The position numbers and the translations under genes are program-made. A stretch of DNA of 64,000 nt from the NCBI GenBank assembly GCA_003640645.1, contig QGHH01000006.1, positions 1-64,000 on the forward strand, in the 5' to 3' direction. Of this stretch, positions 26,327-34,763 are shown piece by piece. Origin of the DNA: Fredinandcohnia aciditolerans (GTDB lineage Bacteria > Bacillota > Bacilli > Bacillales > Bacillaceae_L). The first letter of the stretch is position 1; the number at the start of each line of letters is the position of its first letter. The notes beneath the pieces were generated by a model that was not told the DNA's origin, did no database searches, and saw nothing but the letters and a program-made list of their open reading frames with translations.

Positions 26327-27373
26327 TTGGAAGATATTCGACTCAATGTTTCATTGCTGCGCAGAAGAGTACCCAATTTAACAACTGCTGCCCGTTCTGT
26401 GGGATTACGTCCAGCCACTGTATCCAATCTGTGTACTGGAAAAATTCCTGTAGGTCGTGCAGAGGTACGCACACTTGTGGCGCTTGCTGATTTAGCTGAA
26501 TGTAGTGTGGATGAATTATTAATTCGAGGGGAGAAAATGGAAATGATTGAAACTGGGATTAAAACGCTTGATGTATTTGCTCCGTTAGCAAAAGGTGGTA
26601 CAGTTGGTCTTGTCGCTCGCCCAGGAATGGGGCAACTTGTAGTTCTTGCCGAATTATTCCATCGCTTGCGTAACAATGATTTCAAGACAGTATTGCTTTT
26701 ACCGGAAGGGGATCATCTAGGAATTAATGATGTTTTAGATGAAGTTCAATTCCAAGTAAAAACAATTAAAGAAGCCTACGATGAAATTGCAAAGCTTGGA
26801 AAGACGAGTGAAGTTGTTTTTGCAGCTGACCGATCACATGTAATCACAGGGGATATCCAAATCTTGCAAGAAAAATTACATTCAATTGGAATTAACTCTG
26901 TTACAACGGTTCTTGTGGACTTAAAAGGGGATGTTGTAGATGAGGATGTTCCATTTGGACCACTTGAAACCTTATGGCAATTTGACGCTGACCTCACTGC
27001 AAGACATCAATATCCTGCAATCAATCCAGTATACTCAACCTCTTCTGTCCTTGAAGGGGCACACCTAGACCAAACACATTTCACAATCCAACAGCGAGCA
27101 AAAAAACTATTACGAAGATACCGCGAGCTCCGTTCACTCGTTACTGTGCATGGGCTTGAAAAGCTACCAGAAACAGAAGTCCAAACCTACAAACGTGGTG
27201 AGCGTCTTGAAGCATATTTAACTCAACCATTTTATGTAGCCGAAGCCTTTACAGGTAAAAAAGGAGAATCGATTAGTTTACAGGATACTTTACTCGATAT
27301 CCGCAAAATTCTTGATGGCTCTACCGACTCAAATGACGTCTCAGAATTAGCCTACATTGGAAAACTAAGTTAA
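26327..27373 (+). CDS. Helix-turn-helix / degenerate F1-ATPase beta-like fusion protein
   Basis: 348 residues from a TTG at 26327, nine bases after AGGAG; an ATG at 26318 abuts the ribosome site and is less likely. Residues 1-70 are an XRE-like helix-turn-helix (LTTAARSVGLRPATVSNLCTG). From residue 75 onward the sequence follows F1-ATPase beta: YPAINPVYSTSSVLEG, a long helix ending RRYRELRSLV, and LTQPFYVAEAFTGKKGESISL. The P-loop reads RPGMGQLVV, lacking the Lys-Thr of GVGKT. The GER catalytic segment reads EGD. It is probably a nucleotide-sensing or non-catalytic regulator (inference). Confidence 0.8.
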   Translation: MEDIRLNVSLLRRRVPNLTTAARSVGLRPATVSNLCTGKIPVGRAEVRTLVALADLAECSVDELLIRGEKMEMIETGIKTLDVFAPLAKGGTVGLVARPGMGQLVVLAELFHRLRNNDFKTVLLLPEGDHLGINDVLDEVQFQVKTIKEAYDEIAKLGKTSEVVFAADRSHVITGDIQILQEKLHSIGINSVTTVLVDLKGDVVDEDVPFGPLETLWQFDADLTARHQYPAINPVYSTSSVLEGAHLDQTHFTIQQRAKKLLRRYRELRSLVTVHGLEKLPETEVQTYKRGERLEAYLTQPFYVAEAFTGKKGESISLQDTLLDIRKILDGSTDSNDVSELAYIGKLS

Positions 27374-27378
27374 ACAAT

Positions 27379-27408
27379 AAAGGCAGGAATTCACTTCCTG
27401 CCTTTTTT
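27379..27408. terminator. Bidirectional terminator
   Basis: AAAGGCAGGAA pairs with TTCCTGCCTTT around a five-base loop and continues into T on the + strand. It also covers the stop codon of the convergent ctaG. Confidence 0.9.
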
Positions 27409-28218
27409 CATATACAACCATATTGCACTCAAGCCGAAGATCAGTGTTTGTGTAATAAATAGGATGATTGCTCCGTTTTTTTGTTCTCCAATTGGTGGAT
27501 AGGGGAGTAGCGTTTCTAATAAATCCGGCGGAATCTCTTCCCCAAGAGGCATACATAATGCCAATGCAGCAAGCATTTGACTTGTGTCACTATATACAGA
27601 ATACAACGCATCTTTTGCGAGCCATAAAAACAGAGTCACTGGTAAAAACAATACGATGTTGACCACTATATAAATGAGCTTTTTCTTAAAAGTCATCTGA
27701 TCATGCTCTTTGATCGGTCCGATGATTGGCCACCACAGTAAGACGGCTGCTACTATCAAGCCAATTAAAAAGAAATAGTTTGTAAAGTATCCTGTTCGAA
27801 TCCAGTCAAACATAACAGGTACGTGATATCCAATTAACAAACCGTGGAAGAGAATTATTGTAAACACGGGATGAGTTAAAACACTGTAAACCTTTTTCAC
27901 ACTATTTTTTCGAAGTGCTTTTTCAAGCAGATTGATCTTTAATCCCATTACAATCAAAGGTGCTGCAATAAGAAGGACAACAACAATCTGTATGATGTGA
28001 GCACGAAACAGCATGCGCCCTAATAGGTTCAAAGGACTTCCCACAGCCAAAAGAATTAGCAGCATACTTCCAGCAAACGCTATTGATTTATGCTTCGGAT
28101 GATCTTTTGGTGTTGGTAATAGGAACATATATAAGACAATTAATATCAAGGTAAAAAAGATGATACCCCCATTCCATTGGGAGTGAAAACTAAAACCATC
28201 TAAAATTTGACTAATCAC
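27391..28218 (-). CDS. ctaG: CtaG-family cytochrome c oxidase assembly protein
   Basis: 275 residues with about seven membrane helices, GTG start after GGTG. It matches the caa3_CtaG family (conserved RAHIIQIVVVLLIAAPLIVMG pattern near residue 72 and HGLLIGYHVPVMFDW near 125). In B. subtilis CtaG is needed for assembly of active caa3 oxidase. The oxidase structural genes ctaDEF are in the same window at 61.6-64 kb but not adjacent. Confidence 0.88.
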   Translation of the reverse strand: MISQILDGFSFHSQWNGGIIFFTLILIVLYMFLLPTPKDHPKHKSIAFAGSMLLILLAVGSPLNLLGRMLFRAHIIQIVVVLLIAAPLIVMGLKINLLEKALRKNSVKKVYSVLTHPVFTIILFHGLLIGYHVPVMFDWIRTGYFTNYFFLIGLIVAAVLLWWPIIGPIKEHDQMTFKKKLIYIVVNIVLFLPVTLFLWLAKDALYSVYSDTSQMLAALALCMPLGEEIPPDLLETLLPYPPIGEQKNGAIILFITQTLIFGLSAIWLYMKKGRK

Positions 28219-28390
28219 AATATCACCAGCTTTTCGGATATTGGTTGCTCAGAAGGTTACATTCCTGCGAATTTGAATTCTCCACGCCAAAAAACCTTCC
28301 AAACATACACTTCTTACTTTATTGTAAATCCTCTCTCCCCCGCTGGAATATGATTTATATCACATGTCGTTTTTCAGACATTTTTCAGAC

Positions 28391-28432
28391 AAAAAAAATC
28401 CATATTTAAACCATTTAGATTTAAATATGGAT
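28391..28432 (-). terminator. Terminator after the GNAT gene
   Basis: ATCCATATTTAAA pairs perfectly with TTTAAATATGGAT and on the minus strand is followed by eight T. Confidence 0.9.
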
Positions 28433-28438
28433 CTATTC

Positions 28439-29110
28439 TTATAATGGAAGTAAGTTTACGGTTTCTTTTTCCTTTAGGCTGTTCACCATTTCAAGCCATT
28501 CTGCTGGTTTGTTTGGAAGAACTGTATAATACGTTGTTAAGAAATCAACAACCAATTGGCTTGGTAATTCAGATACTTGATCATCACTAGGCATGAAACA
28601 TAGATCAAGCCCCTTAACTGCTTCCCCGTCATTGTTCCATGATGGGTGAACATAGTCGAGTTCGACACGTTTATAACCAAGATGAGACAGAACCTCACGG
28701 CGCACGAACGGATCCATTGGCTTGACTGTTCCAAATTCATAGTGCGCAACTTGATACGGATCATAGATTTCAGCAAACATTCCGAATAACTCTTTCCCGT
28801 TTGCAGCAGCTAACTCCTGTAAATCCTTACTGCGGTTTTGTGCTAAAAAGCGACCGATACTCAATCCTGGTTGACCGATGATCGTAAAGTCAGTCATTGC
28901 AATATTCCAGTCTGGATAATAACGGTATTCCGTTGTCCCAACGACCTCATCGTCATGTACTGCAACGAAAACACGAATACTTGGGTCCTCAAGCGGCTCC
29001 TTCCAAAGTTCAAAGTCTAGAACTTCCTCTTTAGGAAACACACTTTTCATTAATTCATGCATTTTAAAAAATAACGGGTCATTGATGCTTGTTATTCTTT
29101 TGTATTCCAT
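28439..29110 (-). CDS. GNAT-family N-acetyltransferase
   Basis: 223 residues from the ATG at 29110; a GTG three codons earlier is possible. The fold fits GNAT (EVLDFELWKEP, then VAVHDDEVVGTTEYRYY as the beta4-type strand). It directly follows a nitrilase-family gene, with only about 19 nt between them. B. subtilis YhcX is a single protein of similar combined length carrying GNAT and nitrilase domains, so the two gene products here may act together. The substrate is unknown. Confidence 0.75.
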   Translation of the reverse strand: MEYKRITSINDPLFFKMHELMKSVFPKEEVLDFELWKEPLEDPSIRVFVAVHDDEVVGTTEYRYYPDWNIAMTDFTIIGQPGLSIGRFLAQNRSKDLQELAAANGKELFGMFAEIYDPYQVAHYEFGTVKPMDPFVRREVLSHLGYKRVELDYVHPSWNNDGEAVKGLDLCFMPSDDQVSELPSQLVVDFLTTYYTVLPNKPAEWLEMVNSLKEKETVNLLPL

Positions 29111-29129
29111 CTCATTCACTCTCTTTCAA

Positions 29130-29987
29130 TTATTTCCAATCAGGATATAGGTCCGTTCTACGGTCACGCCATGTTGTAACCGCACCTCGTTCACGTACTT
29201 CATAGAGAAGATCCAAATCAAGGTCTGCTGTTACAATCATGTCGTTGTTTACTTCACCTTCCACTAAAATTCCTTTTGGTGGGAATGGAATATCATTTGG
29301 TGTAATAACCGCTGCCTGACCAAAGTTTGCACGCATAAAATCAACCGTTGGTAGAGTACCAACCGTGCCTGTTCCAACAACATAGACTTGATTTTCGACA
29401 GCTCTTGCATGGCTTGTATAACGCACACGATGGAAGCCGTGGCGGTCATCTGTACAAGATGGGCAAAAGATCACATCAGCACCCTTTGCCTTTGCGATTC
29501 GAACAATTTCAGGGAACTCGATATCATAGCAAGTTAACATTGCAATACGACCTTTTTCTGTATCGAAAACTTGGAAATCTTCTCCTGGTGTCATATTCCA
29601 TTCATTCACTTCAGTTGGGGTAATATGCAGCTTGGCCTGCTCCCCAACTCTTCCATCCGGATAAAATAAATGAGCCACGTTGTTGAGGTGGTCGCCCTTT
29701 CGGATGACATGTGTACCGCCAATAATGTGGACATTGTATTGTTTGGCAAGGTTTGAAAAAAGCTCTCGGTAGCTTTCAGTAAAGCTTGGTAGATCATCAA
29801 TAGTGAGACTAGAACCGTCCTCCTTACCGATTGATAAAAGCTGTGTAGTGAAGAATTCTGGAAATAGAATAAATTCCGCATCGAATTCCATTGCAGTTTT
29901 TATATAATGCTCACATTGAGCCGCAAATTCATCAAAGGAACTGATTGTGTGAAGATGATATTGAACGGCTGAAACCCTCATTTTCAA
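29130..29987 (-). CDS. Carbon-nitrogen hydrolase (nitrilase superfamily)
   Basis: 285 residues, TTG start after GGGGG (an ATG two codons later is farther from the site). The Glu-Lys-Cys catalytic triad is visible: Glu in LFPEFFT near residue 43, Lys in QAKLHIT near 130, Cys in LTCYDIEFPEI near 168. Such enzymes hydrolyse amides or nitriles of small metabolites. It is the first gene of a two-gene unit with a GNAT acetyltransferase, recalling the YhcX fusion with the domain order reversed. Confidence 0.88.
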   Translation of the reverse strand: MKMRVSAVQYHLHTISSFDEFAAQCEHYIKTAMEFDAEFILFPEFFTTQLLSIGKEDGSSLTIDDLPSFTESYRELFSNLAKQYNVHIIGGTHVIRKGDHLNNVAHLFYPDGRVGEQAKLHITPTEVNEWNMTPGEDFQVFDTEKGRIAMLTCYDIEFPEIVRIAKAKGADVIFCPSCTDDRHGFHRVRYTSHARAVENQVYVVGTGTVGTLPTVDFMRANFGQAAVITPNDIPFPPKGILVEGEVNNDMIVTADLDLDLLYEVRERGAVTTWRDRRTDLYPDWK

Positions 29988-30265
29988 ATCGAGAATCCCC
30001 CTTCATTAAAAGTATGTTATAAGTGGATTATTAACTATTTTTAACGTTGAAACAAGTAAATTGTCCTTTATTATATTAGACTACGAGCTTTTGATTCTCA
30101 AAAACCTTTTTTTTCCATAATTTCTTCTTCCTCAAAATCTTTCCATATGTTACTATAAGGCTTGTCTATACAAATCTTGTAAAAATGTTGTAATAAAACT
30201 GAAACGTTTCCGCAATATAAACGTCTTATATATTGAAGAATATCACAGCGAAGAAGGTATGCTTA

Positions 30266-31255
30266 ATGTCGAATGCGAGGAAAGTGAAAAAGGGCAACAT
30301 TGTCAAAATTATTGCGTTGTTTGGCTTTATTGTGTTGTTACTCTTGTATTCTTTTTTTCTACTTAAAACTAAATTTTTTCTAGAAGCAGATGCATCTGAA
30401 CCGATAATTGAGGTTGTAGCACCTGCTGAATCTCCTGAAAAATATGAACCAATAGATGATGAACTTAGAGTTGATGACAAACCAACAGGAAATATTGAAG
30501 CGGAAAAACCCGCTAAAGAAGATTCCGCACCTACAACTGAGCCAACAAAAGAACCAGCACCAGATCCAGATCCTGTGCAACCAACAACTCCCAAAGAAGA
30601 TGTGAAACAGGAAGACGATCAAGAACAGGTAGCACCAAAGGAAACTCCTGCCCCTCCTTCAAGGGCTGTTTATCTCACTTTTGACGACGGTCCTCATAAG
30701 GTTTCAAAGGATATCCTTGCTTTACTCGATCAGTATGATGCGAAAGCAACTTTTTTTATGTTAGACAACAATATGAAAAATTATCCTGATGCAGTCAAGG
30801 AAATGGCAAGTAAAGGACATAGCGTAGGGCTTCATGGTGTTACACATGATAAAAACAAATTCTATCAATCTTCGAAATCTGTTGTTGGCGAAATGGACCA
30901 AACACAACAAACGCTATTTGAACTAACAGGAATCGAATCAGATCTCATCCGCACTCCATTTGGCAGCGCACCATATATGACGGACGCATATAAAGAAGCT
31001 GTAGATGTTGCTGGCTACAAGATGTGGGATTGGAATATTGATAGCCGGGATTGGCAATTTCGGGATAGCCGGTACGTAGATAGTGTAATTGAGCAGTTAA
31101 CTAAATTGAATCGTGTGAATCAGCCAATTGTCATTCTGTTGCACGAAAGACCAGAGACACTCGAGCATTTACCTAAACTATTAGACTATCTTAAAGAGCA
31201 AGGCTATGAATTCAAAGCATTAGAATCAACAATGCATCCGATACAGCTATATTAA
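30266..31255 (+). CDS. Membrane-anchored polysaccharide deacetylase (NodB domain)
   Basis: 329 residues from the ATG at 30266, eight bases after AAGG. One N-terminal membrane helix (about 12-34) is followed by a long Pro/Glu/Lys/Thr-rich spacer to about residue 130, then a NodB domain. Its motifs are TFDDGP, HGVTHD with the two metal His, RTPFGS and LLHERPE. The domain faces the cell surface and probably removes acetyl groups from peptidoglycan or another N-acetylated polymer. The low-complexity spacer likely spans the wall. Confidence 0.9.
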   Translation: MSNARKVKKGNIVKIIALFGFIVLLLLYSFFLLKTKFFLEADASEPIIEVVAPAESPEKYEPIDDELRVDDKPTGNIEAEKPAKEDSAPTTEPTKEPAPDPDPVQPTTPKEDVKQEDDQEQVAPKETPAPPSRAVYLTFDDGPHKVSKDILALLDQYDAKATFFMLDNNMKNYPDAVKEMASKGHSVGLHGVTHDKNKFYQSSKSVVGEMDQTQQTLFELTGIESDLIRTPFGSAPYMTDAYKEAVDVAGYKMWDWNIDSRDWQFRDSRYVDSVIEQLTKLNRVNQPIVILLHERPETLEHLPKLLDYLKEQGYEFKALESTMHPIQLY

Positions 31256-31259
31256 AGGT

Positions 31260-31286
31260 GAAGATGGCCTGAGGGCCATCTTTTTT
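31260..31286 (+). terminator. Terminator of the deacetylase gene
   Basis: AGATGGCC-TGAG-GGCCATCT followed by TTTTT. Confidence 0.93.
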
Positions 31287-31319
31287 GTGTGAGTCAATCG
31301 GTGGGCTCGCCCGGAAGGT

Positions 31320-31388
31320 GGGTCAGAGGGACAGGTACACTGTCCCAGGAAAATTATGGTGGGACGCGGGACCTGTCCCTTTGTCCCA
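31320..31388. repeat. GGGACAGG-type palindromic repeat, site 1
   Basis: GGGACGCGGGACCTGTCCC is followed by TTTGTCCC, with a second related hairpin (GAGGGACAG...CTGTCCC) just before. This is one of five intergenic sites between 31 and 41 kb with the core GGGACCTGTCCC or a close variant. Confidence 0.75.
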
Positions 31389-31437
31389 ATGTAGGGTAAA
31401 CTAGGTAGACAAATAATTAATGGAAGGGTTTTTTGTG

Positions 31438-31632
31438 ATGAATGGGCAGAATCGTGCTGATATAGTACCGGGAATTGAGGTTCAAATTGTGTTAAAGAAA
31501 GACCAGCGTACTGGTATACTGACAAAAGGAATTGTGAAAGATATTTTAACGAAGTCTAGTTTCCATCCCCATGGAATTAAAGTTCGATTAGAGGATGGGC
31601 AAGTTGGGCGAGTGAAGGAAATCATTCAATAA
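31438..31632 (+). CDS. ywbE: YwbE-family small protein
   Basis: 64 residues from the ATG at 31438. The whole sequence matches the conserved YwbE pattern (MNGQNRADIVPG, KKDQRTGILTKGIVKDILT, HPHGIKVRLEDGQVGRV). It is a small KOW-like beta-barrel protein of unknown function, widely conserved in bacteria. It lies 33 nt before an unknown gene on the same strand. Confidence 0.9.
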   Translation: MNGQNRADIVPGIEVQIVLKKDQRTGILTKGIVKDILTKSSFHPHGIKVRLEDGQVGRVKEIIQ

Positions 31633-31664
31633 ATAATTTATTAAACAGAAATGAGGACATGCAT

Positions 31665-32141
31665 ATGCTATCTTTTGAGGAAAAACTTAAGGTCATCGAA
31701 TCATTCCCGGAATTGGAACGAAAAAATGTATCTTTAGGGAGAGTTAATTTTCATTATAACGACAGCGTCTTTGAAAAGAAGATTGTTGTACAGCATCTAC
31801 ATCCAAATGGTAATGGTTTTGTGTACGCCGGAAACCTTCAAAACTACGAAGTCGATGCTAAGGGATTTATTAATATTCGGGATTTCTCCGAAGCTGAGTT
31901 AAGACGAATCGTGAAAGAATCGATTCAATCCCTTTCCGCGAATTCTCCTATAGCAAGGGAAAGTGCCATCATTGGTGAAGGACAGGAAGAACGTTGGGTT
32001 AACGATGAGGGACATACATTACTACTTGTACTTGAGGATGAATGGTGGAATATATATTCCGGCCTAAACTTAGAAGAAGCCTTTGGCTCCTATGATGAAG
32101 CCGAAGACTATTTATATGAAGAAGGCTTTAGACTTCAATAA
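31665..32141 (+). CDS. Conserved hypothetical protein, acidic C-terminus
   Basis: 158 residues from the ATG at 31665, eight bases after GAGG; the ATG six bases earlier is too close. It is soluble, with an acidic, aromatic C-terminal part (LEDEWWNIYSGLNLEEAFGSYDEAEDYLYEEG). I do not recognise a domain. It may be cotranscribed with ywbE and ends at a strong terminator. Confidence 0.75.
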   Translation: MLSFEEKLKVIESFPELERKNVSLGRVNFHYNDSVFEKKIVVQHLHPNGNGFVYAGNLQNYEVDAKGFINIRDFSEAELRRIVKESIQSLSANSPIARESAIIGEGQEERWVNDEGHTLLLVLEDEWWNIYSGLNLEEAFGSYDEAEDYLYEEGFRLQ

Positions 32142-32143
32142 TC

Positions 32144-32182
32144 AAAATCCAACCTCCCGATTAAATGAGGTTGGATTTTTTA
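32144..32182. terminator. Terminator between convergent genes
   Basis: AATCCAACCTC pairs with GAGGTTGGATT, followed by TTTTT. Confidence 0.92.
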
Positions 32183-32188
32183 ATTTTA

Positions 32189-33256
32189 CTATTGAATTGG
32201 CATGAACGCTACTTTCCAAACGCCGTTTTCATCTTTTACCATTTGGAAGCCCATGTCTCCATTTTGATTACGATAGGAAATATATCCTTGATATTCGTTC
32301 GTTTGGTGAAAAGTTCCTGAACCTAAACCGTAAAAAGGTTCCTTGTAGCTTTCGGGATCCCTTGTTTCCTTTTCCCAGTACTTCTTATCTTCCGATTTCG
32401 ACCACATCACATACTCTTCTCTTGTTGTGTACAGAGCATATGAAGTTTCCTGGTCACCGTCCGCATTCGCCTGGAGATATAGTTTCGCAACACTGATTGG
32501 CTCTAGTGCTATTATTGTCTCAGGATCATGGTCAAGCTTGAATTCCTCATAAGCCACTCTTTCTACCTCATTAAGCTCTAGATCATTTTTGAGCTCTGGT
32601 ACATACTCGTCTAGAGGGGCATAAATTTCTACTGTTGTTTCATCCCAGTAATTGACATGAATATGATGAAGTTTTTCCTCATTATTTTGTTTGTAAGAAA
32701 AGACAATTTCTACACTTGGTTCTGCCTGACTTTCATTTAACGCGCTAACAGCTATGGATTTCACATCAATCCCCTTGTAAAAATCAAGTAATACATCCAC
32801 TTCCTTTTCCGGATTTGCCACAAAAAACACATTATTCTTAAGAAATTCCTTATCTTCGACATGAAGTGCCTCAAAGAAATGGACTACTAGCTTACTAGCT
32901 TTTTCTATTGTGGTTACCTTTAAGACTGATTCATAAATTTGTTGATACGCAGGATTCTCGGCCAACAATGCATCGAAATCCGGATTAATGACATTTGCAG
33001 TTTCCTTGGTTTCGGTTTCTATTGGCTGCTTCCCTTGTTCTAAATTACTTGTCACATAGGACATAGATAAGATGGAGAACAGCAGAATTGCCGCTGTTAG
33101 AGGGACCCACATTTTTAGCCCTGAAAAATTTCTTCTTTTTATTATCTGTTTTTCCTTTAGTGTTTTCTTTAGCTCTTTTGCAAAAAAAGGATTTGGTTCA
33201 AGGTCAGGACGATTTTTTAAAGGCTTTAACCATTTCTCATCATTTTGATTGTTCAT
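32189..33256 (-). CDS. Membrane anti-sigma-like protein, partner of the ECF sigma factor
   Basis: 355 residues. A short N-terminal cytoplasmic region (1-48) precedes one membrane helix (about 49-68), then a ~285-residue extracytoplasmic part. The start overlaps the sigma gene's end by 17 bases, the usual arrangement for ECF sigma/anti-sigma pairs. No zinc-binding HxxxCxxC motif is visible in the N-terminus, so it is not a ZAS-type anti-sigma. The role is inferred from position and topology. Confidence 0.72.
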   Translation of the reverse strand: MNNQNDEKWLKPLKNRPDLEPNPFFAKELKKTLKEKQIIKRRNFSGLKMWVPLTAAILLFSILSMSYVTSNLEQGKQPIETETKETANVINPDFDALLAENPAYQQIYESVLKVTTIEKASKLVVHFFEALHVEDKEFLKNNVFFVANPEKEVDVLLDFYKGIDVKSIAVSALNESQAEPSVEIVFSYKQNNEEKLHHIHVNYWDETTVEIYAPLDEYVPELKNDLELNEVERVAYEEFKLDHDPETIIALEPISVAKLYLQANADGDQETSYALYTTREEYVMWSKSEDKKYWEKETRDPESYKEPFYGLGSGTFHQTNEYQGYISYRNQNGDMGFQMVKDENGVWKVAFMPIQ

Positions 33257-33764
33257 TGAGTCCCCACCCTTCCTCGTGTACTATAATATGTTTTTTCATT
33301 TGTTGAATCGCTCTGTGGTAATCGACACGTACTTTCCTTTCACTGCATCCCATGATTTCTGCGGTTTCTTTAATCGACAACTCTTTTAGTCCGCGTAAGA
33401 TAATGATAGACCGGTAGGTAGGCTTTAATGTTATGAGAGCTTCTTGTAGTTCTTCCCAATCCTTCTTTTGGATGGTCCTCTTTTCAGGTGTAGCTTCTTC
33501 TGATTCCTTTTCGTAGATCCAATCTGGTAAGTATTGAATAAATTTTTGTTTTCGTTTAAGATCAATTGCCGTATGCTTTGCTATCGAGAAAATCCATGTT
33601 TTCAATCTTTCTGGATTTTGTAGACTGCCTAAGTTTTTCATAATTTTAATAAAAGTTTCTTGTGTGATATCTTCTGCTTCTTGACGGTTATTCGTATAAA
33701 AGAGTGCAAAATGATAAACATCCCGGTAATACGTATCATAAATAGTTTCTATATCGAACGACAT
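33240..33764 (-). CDS. ECF-type RNA polymerase sigma factor
   Basis: 174 residues from the ATG at 33764; a TTG three codons upstream is possible. Region 2 (YRDVYHFALFYTNNRQEAEDITQETF) and region 4 (LKELSIKETAEIMGCSERKVRVDYHRA) are complete. It is coupled to a membrane anti-sigma-like gene. A TGAAAC-N16-CGAC promoter lies about 34 nt upstream, matching the ECF promoter class, so autoregulation is likely. The stimulus is unknown. Confidence 0.92.
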   Translation of the reverse strand: MSFDIETIYDTYYRDVYHFALFYTNNRQEAEDITQETFIKIMKNLGSLQNPERLKTWIFSIAKHTAIDLKRKQKFIQYLPDWIYEKESEEATPEKRTIQKKDWEELQEALITLKPTYRSIIILRGLKELSIKETAEIMGCSERKVRVDYHRAIQQMKKHIIVHEEGWGLNEQSK

Positions 33765-33797
33765 ATTCTCCAATGCCTCGCCCCCAATCAGTAATAA

Positions 33798-33823
33798 GTC
33801 GTTTCAACCCCGAATTTGTTTCA
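33798..33823 (-). promoter_or_regulatory. ECF-type autoregulatory promoter
   Basis: On the minus strand TGAAAC (33818-33823) and CGAC (33798-33801) are separated by 16 bp, the classic ECF spacing. A second TGAAAC overlaps the end of the spacer. Confidence 0.65.
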
Positions 33824-33902
33824 ACTTACTTAAAATTTTTTATCCTCAACTACATTTCGTTATCTGTACCATATCTCCTGCTTTGAATCTGCTCATATCC
33901 CA

Positions 33903-33948
33903 ACAAAAAAAGCAGCAAGAGGAAGATTATATGCTCCTATCGCCGCTT
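33903..33948 (-). terminator. Terminator after pflA
   Basis: On the minus strand AAGCGGCGATAGGA pairs with TCCTCTTGCTGCTT (G-U pairs, one mismatch) followed by seven T. Confidence 0.7.
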
Positions 33949-33974
33949 ACTTGTTAAGTTGATTGTAAAAATAT

Positions 33975-34005
33975 GGTGGGACACGGGACCTGTCCCTATG
34001 TCCCA
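33975..34005. repeat. GGGACAGG-type palindromic repeat, site 2
   Basis: GGTGGGACACGGGACCTGTCCC followed by TATGTCCCA, between pflA and its terminator. Described here by its core GGGACCTGTCCC. Confidence 0.75.
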
Positions 34006-34016
34006 GGTGAGAGACC

Positions 34017-34742
34017 CTATGACCCTAGGATTTTTTCTGCATTTTTGACTCGTTGTTCGGTTGGGGGTTCGACTCCTTTGAGTTTGTATTCCAGACCTAG
34101 GCTTTCCCATTTGTAGATACCGAGTTTGTGGTATGGGAGGACTTCAATTTTTTTCACATTTGTTAGTGTTTTTATAAACTCTGATAGTTTTGTAAGATCC
34201 TCATCATTATCACTAAATGTTGGAACGAGTACATGTCGAACCCAAACTGGAACATTTTTATCTGATAGAAACTTAGCAAAATCCAGAATATGTTCATTGG
34301 ATAAGCCCGTTAATTCCTTATGCTTTATCGGGTCGATTTCCTTAATGTCTAGTAAAATTAAGTCCGTTAGTGGCAGTAATTTCTCTAATTTTTCCATAAA
34401 ATGAGGAGCACGTGTAAAGCATCCACCAGAACTATCAATCGTGGTGTGTATACCAAGCTTCTTGCATTCTTTAAACAACTCAACCAGAAAATCAAGTTGA
34501 AGCAAAGGCTCACCACCACTTACGGTAACACCACCGCCCGATGCTTGGAAAAAGGGAAGATAAGATTTGATATCATTGATAATCTCTGAAACACTCATTT
34601 CCTTCCCCATATTTAATTTCCAAGTATCAGGGTTATGACAAAACTGGCAACGGAGCAAACACCCCTGAGTGAAAATAACATAACGTAGTCCTGGTCCATC
34701 TACCGTTCCACAGGTTTCAATGGAATGAATGCGTCCGTTCAT
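34017..34742 (-). CDS. pflA: Pyruvate formate-lyase activating enzyme
   Basis: 241 residues. The radical-SAM motif CLLRCQFC (CxxxCxxC) lies near residue 30, followed by the glycine-rich SAM segment [15 protein letters not shown]. The enzyme uses SAM and a 4Fe-4S cluster to install the glycyl radical on PflB. It is 21 nt downstream of pflB and preceded by AGGAGG. Expression should follow the anaerobic pfl promoter. Confidence 0.95.
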   Translation of the reverse strand: MNGRIHSIETCGTVDGPGLRYVIFTQGCLLRCQFCHNPDTWKLNMGKEMSVSEIINDIKSYLPFFQASGGGVTVSGGEPLLQLDFLVELFKECKKLGIHTTIDSSGGCFTRAPHFMEKLEKLLPLTDLILLDIKEIDPIKHKELTGLSNEHILDFAKFLSDKNVPVWVRHVLVPTFSDNDEDLTKLSEFIKTLTNVKKIEVLPYHKLGIYKWESLGLEYKLKGVEPPTEQRVKNAEKILGS

Positions 34743-34763
34743 GCTGATCGTCCTCCTCTTTTC

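Noticed and set aside
30226-30594. Minus-strand Ser/Gly-rich open frame opposite the deacetylase
   Set aside because: It is the complement of the Pro/Glu/Thr-rich spacer of the deacetylase; the composition explains it and no ribosome site is present.
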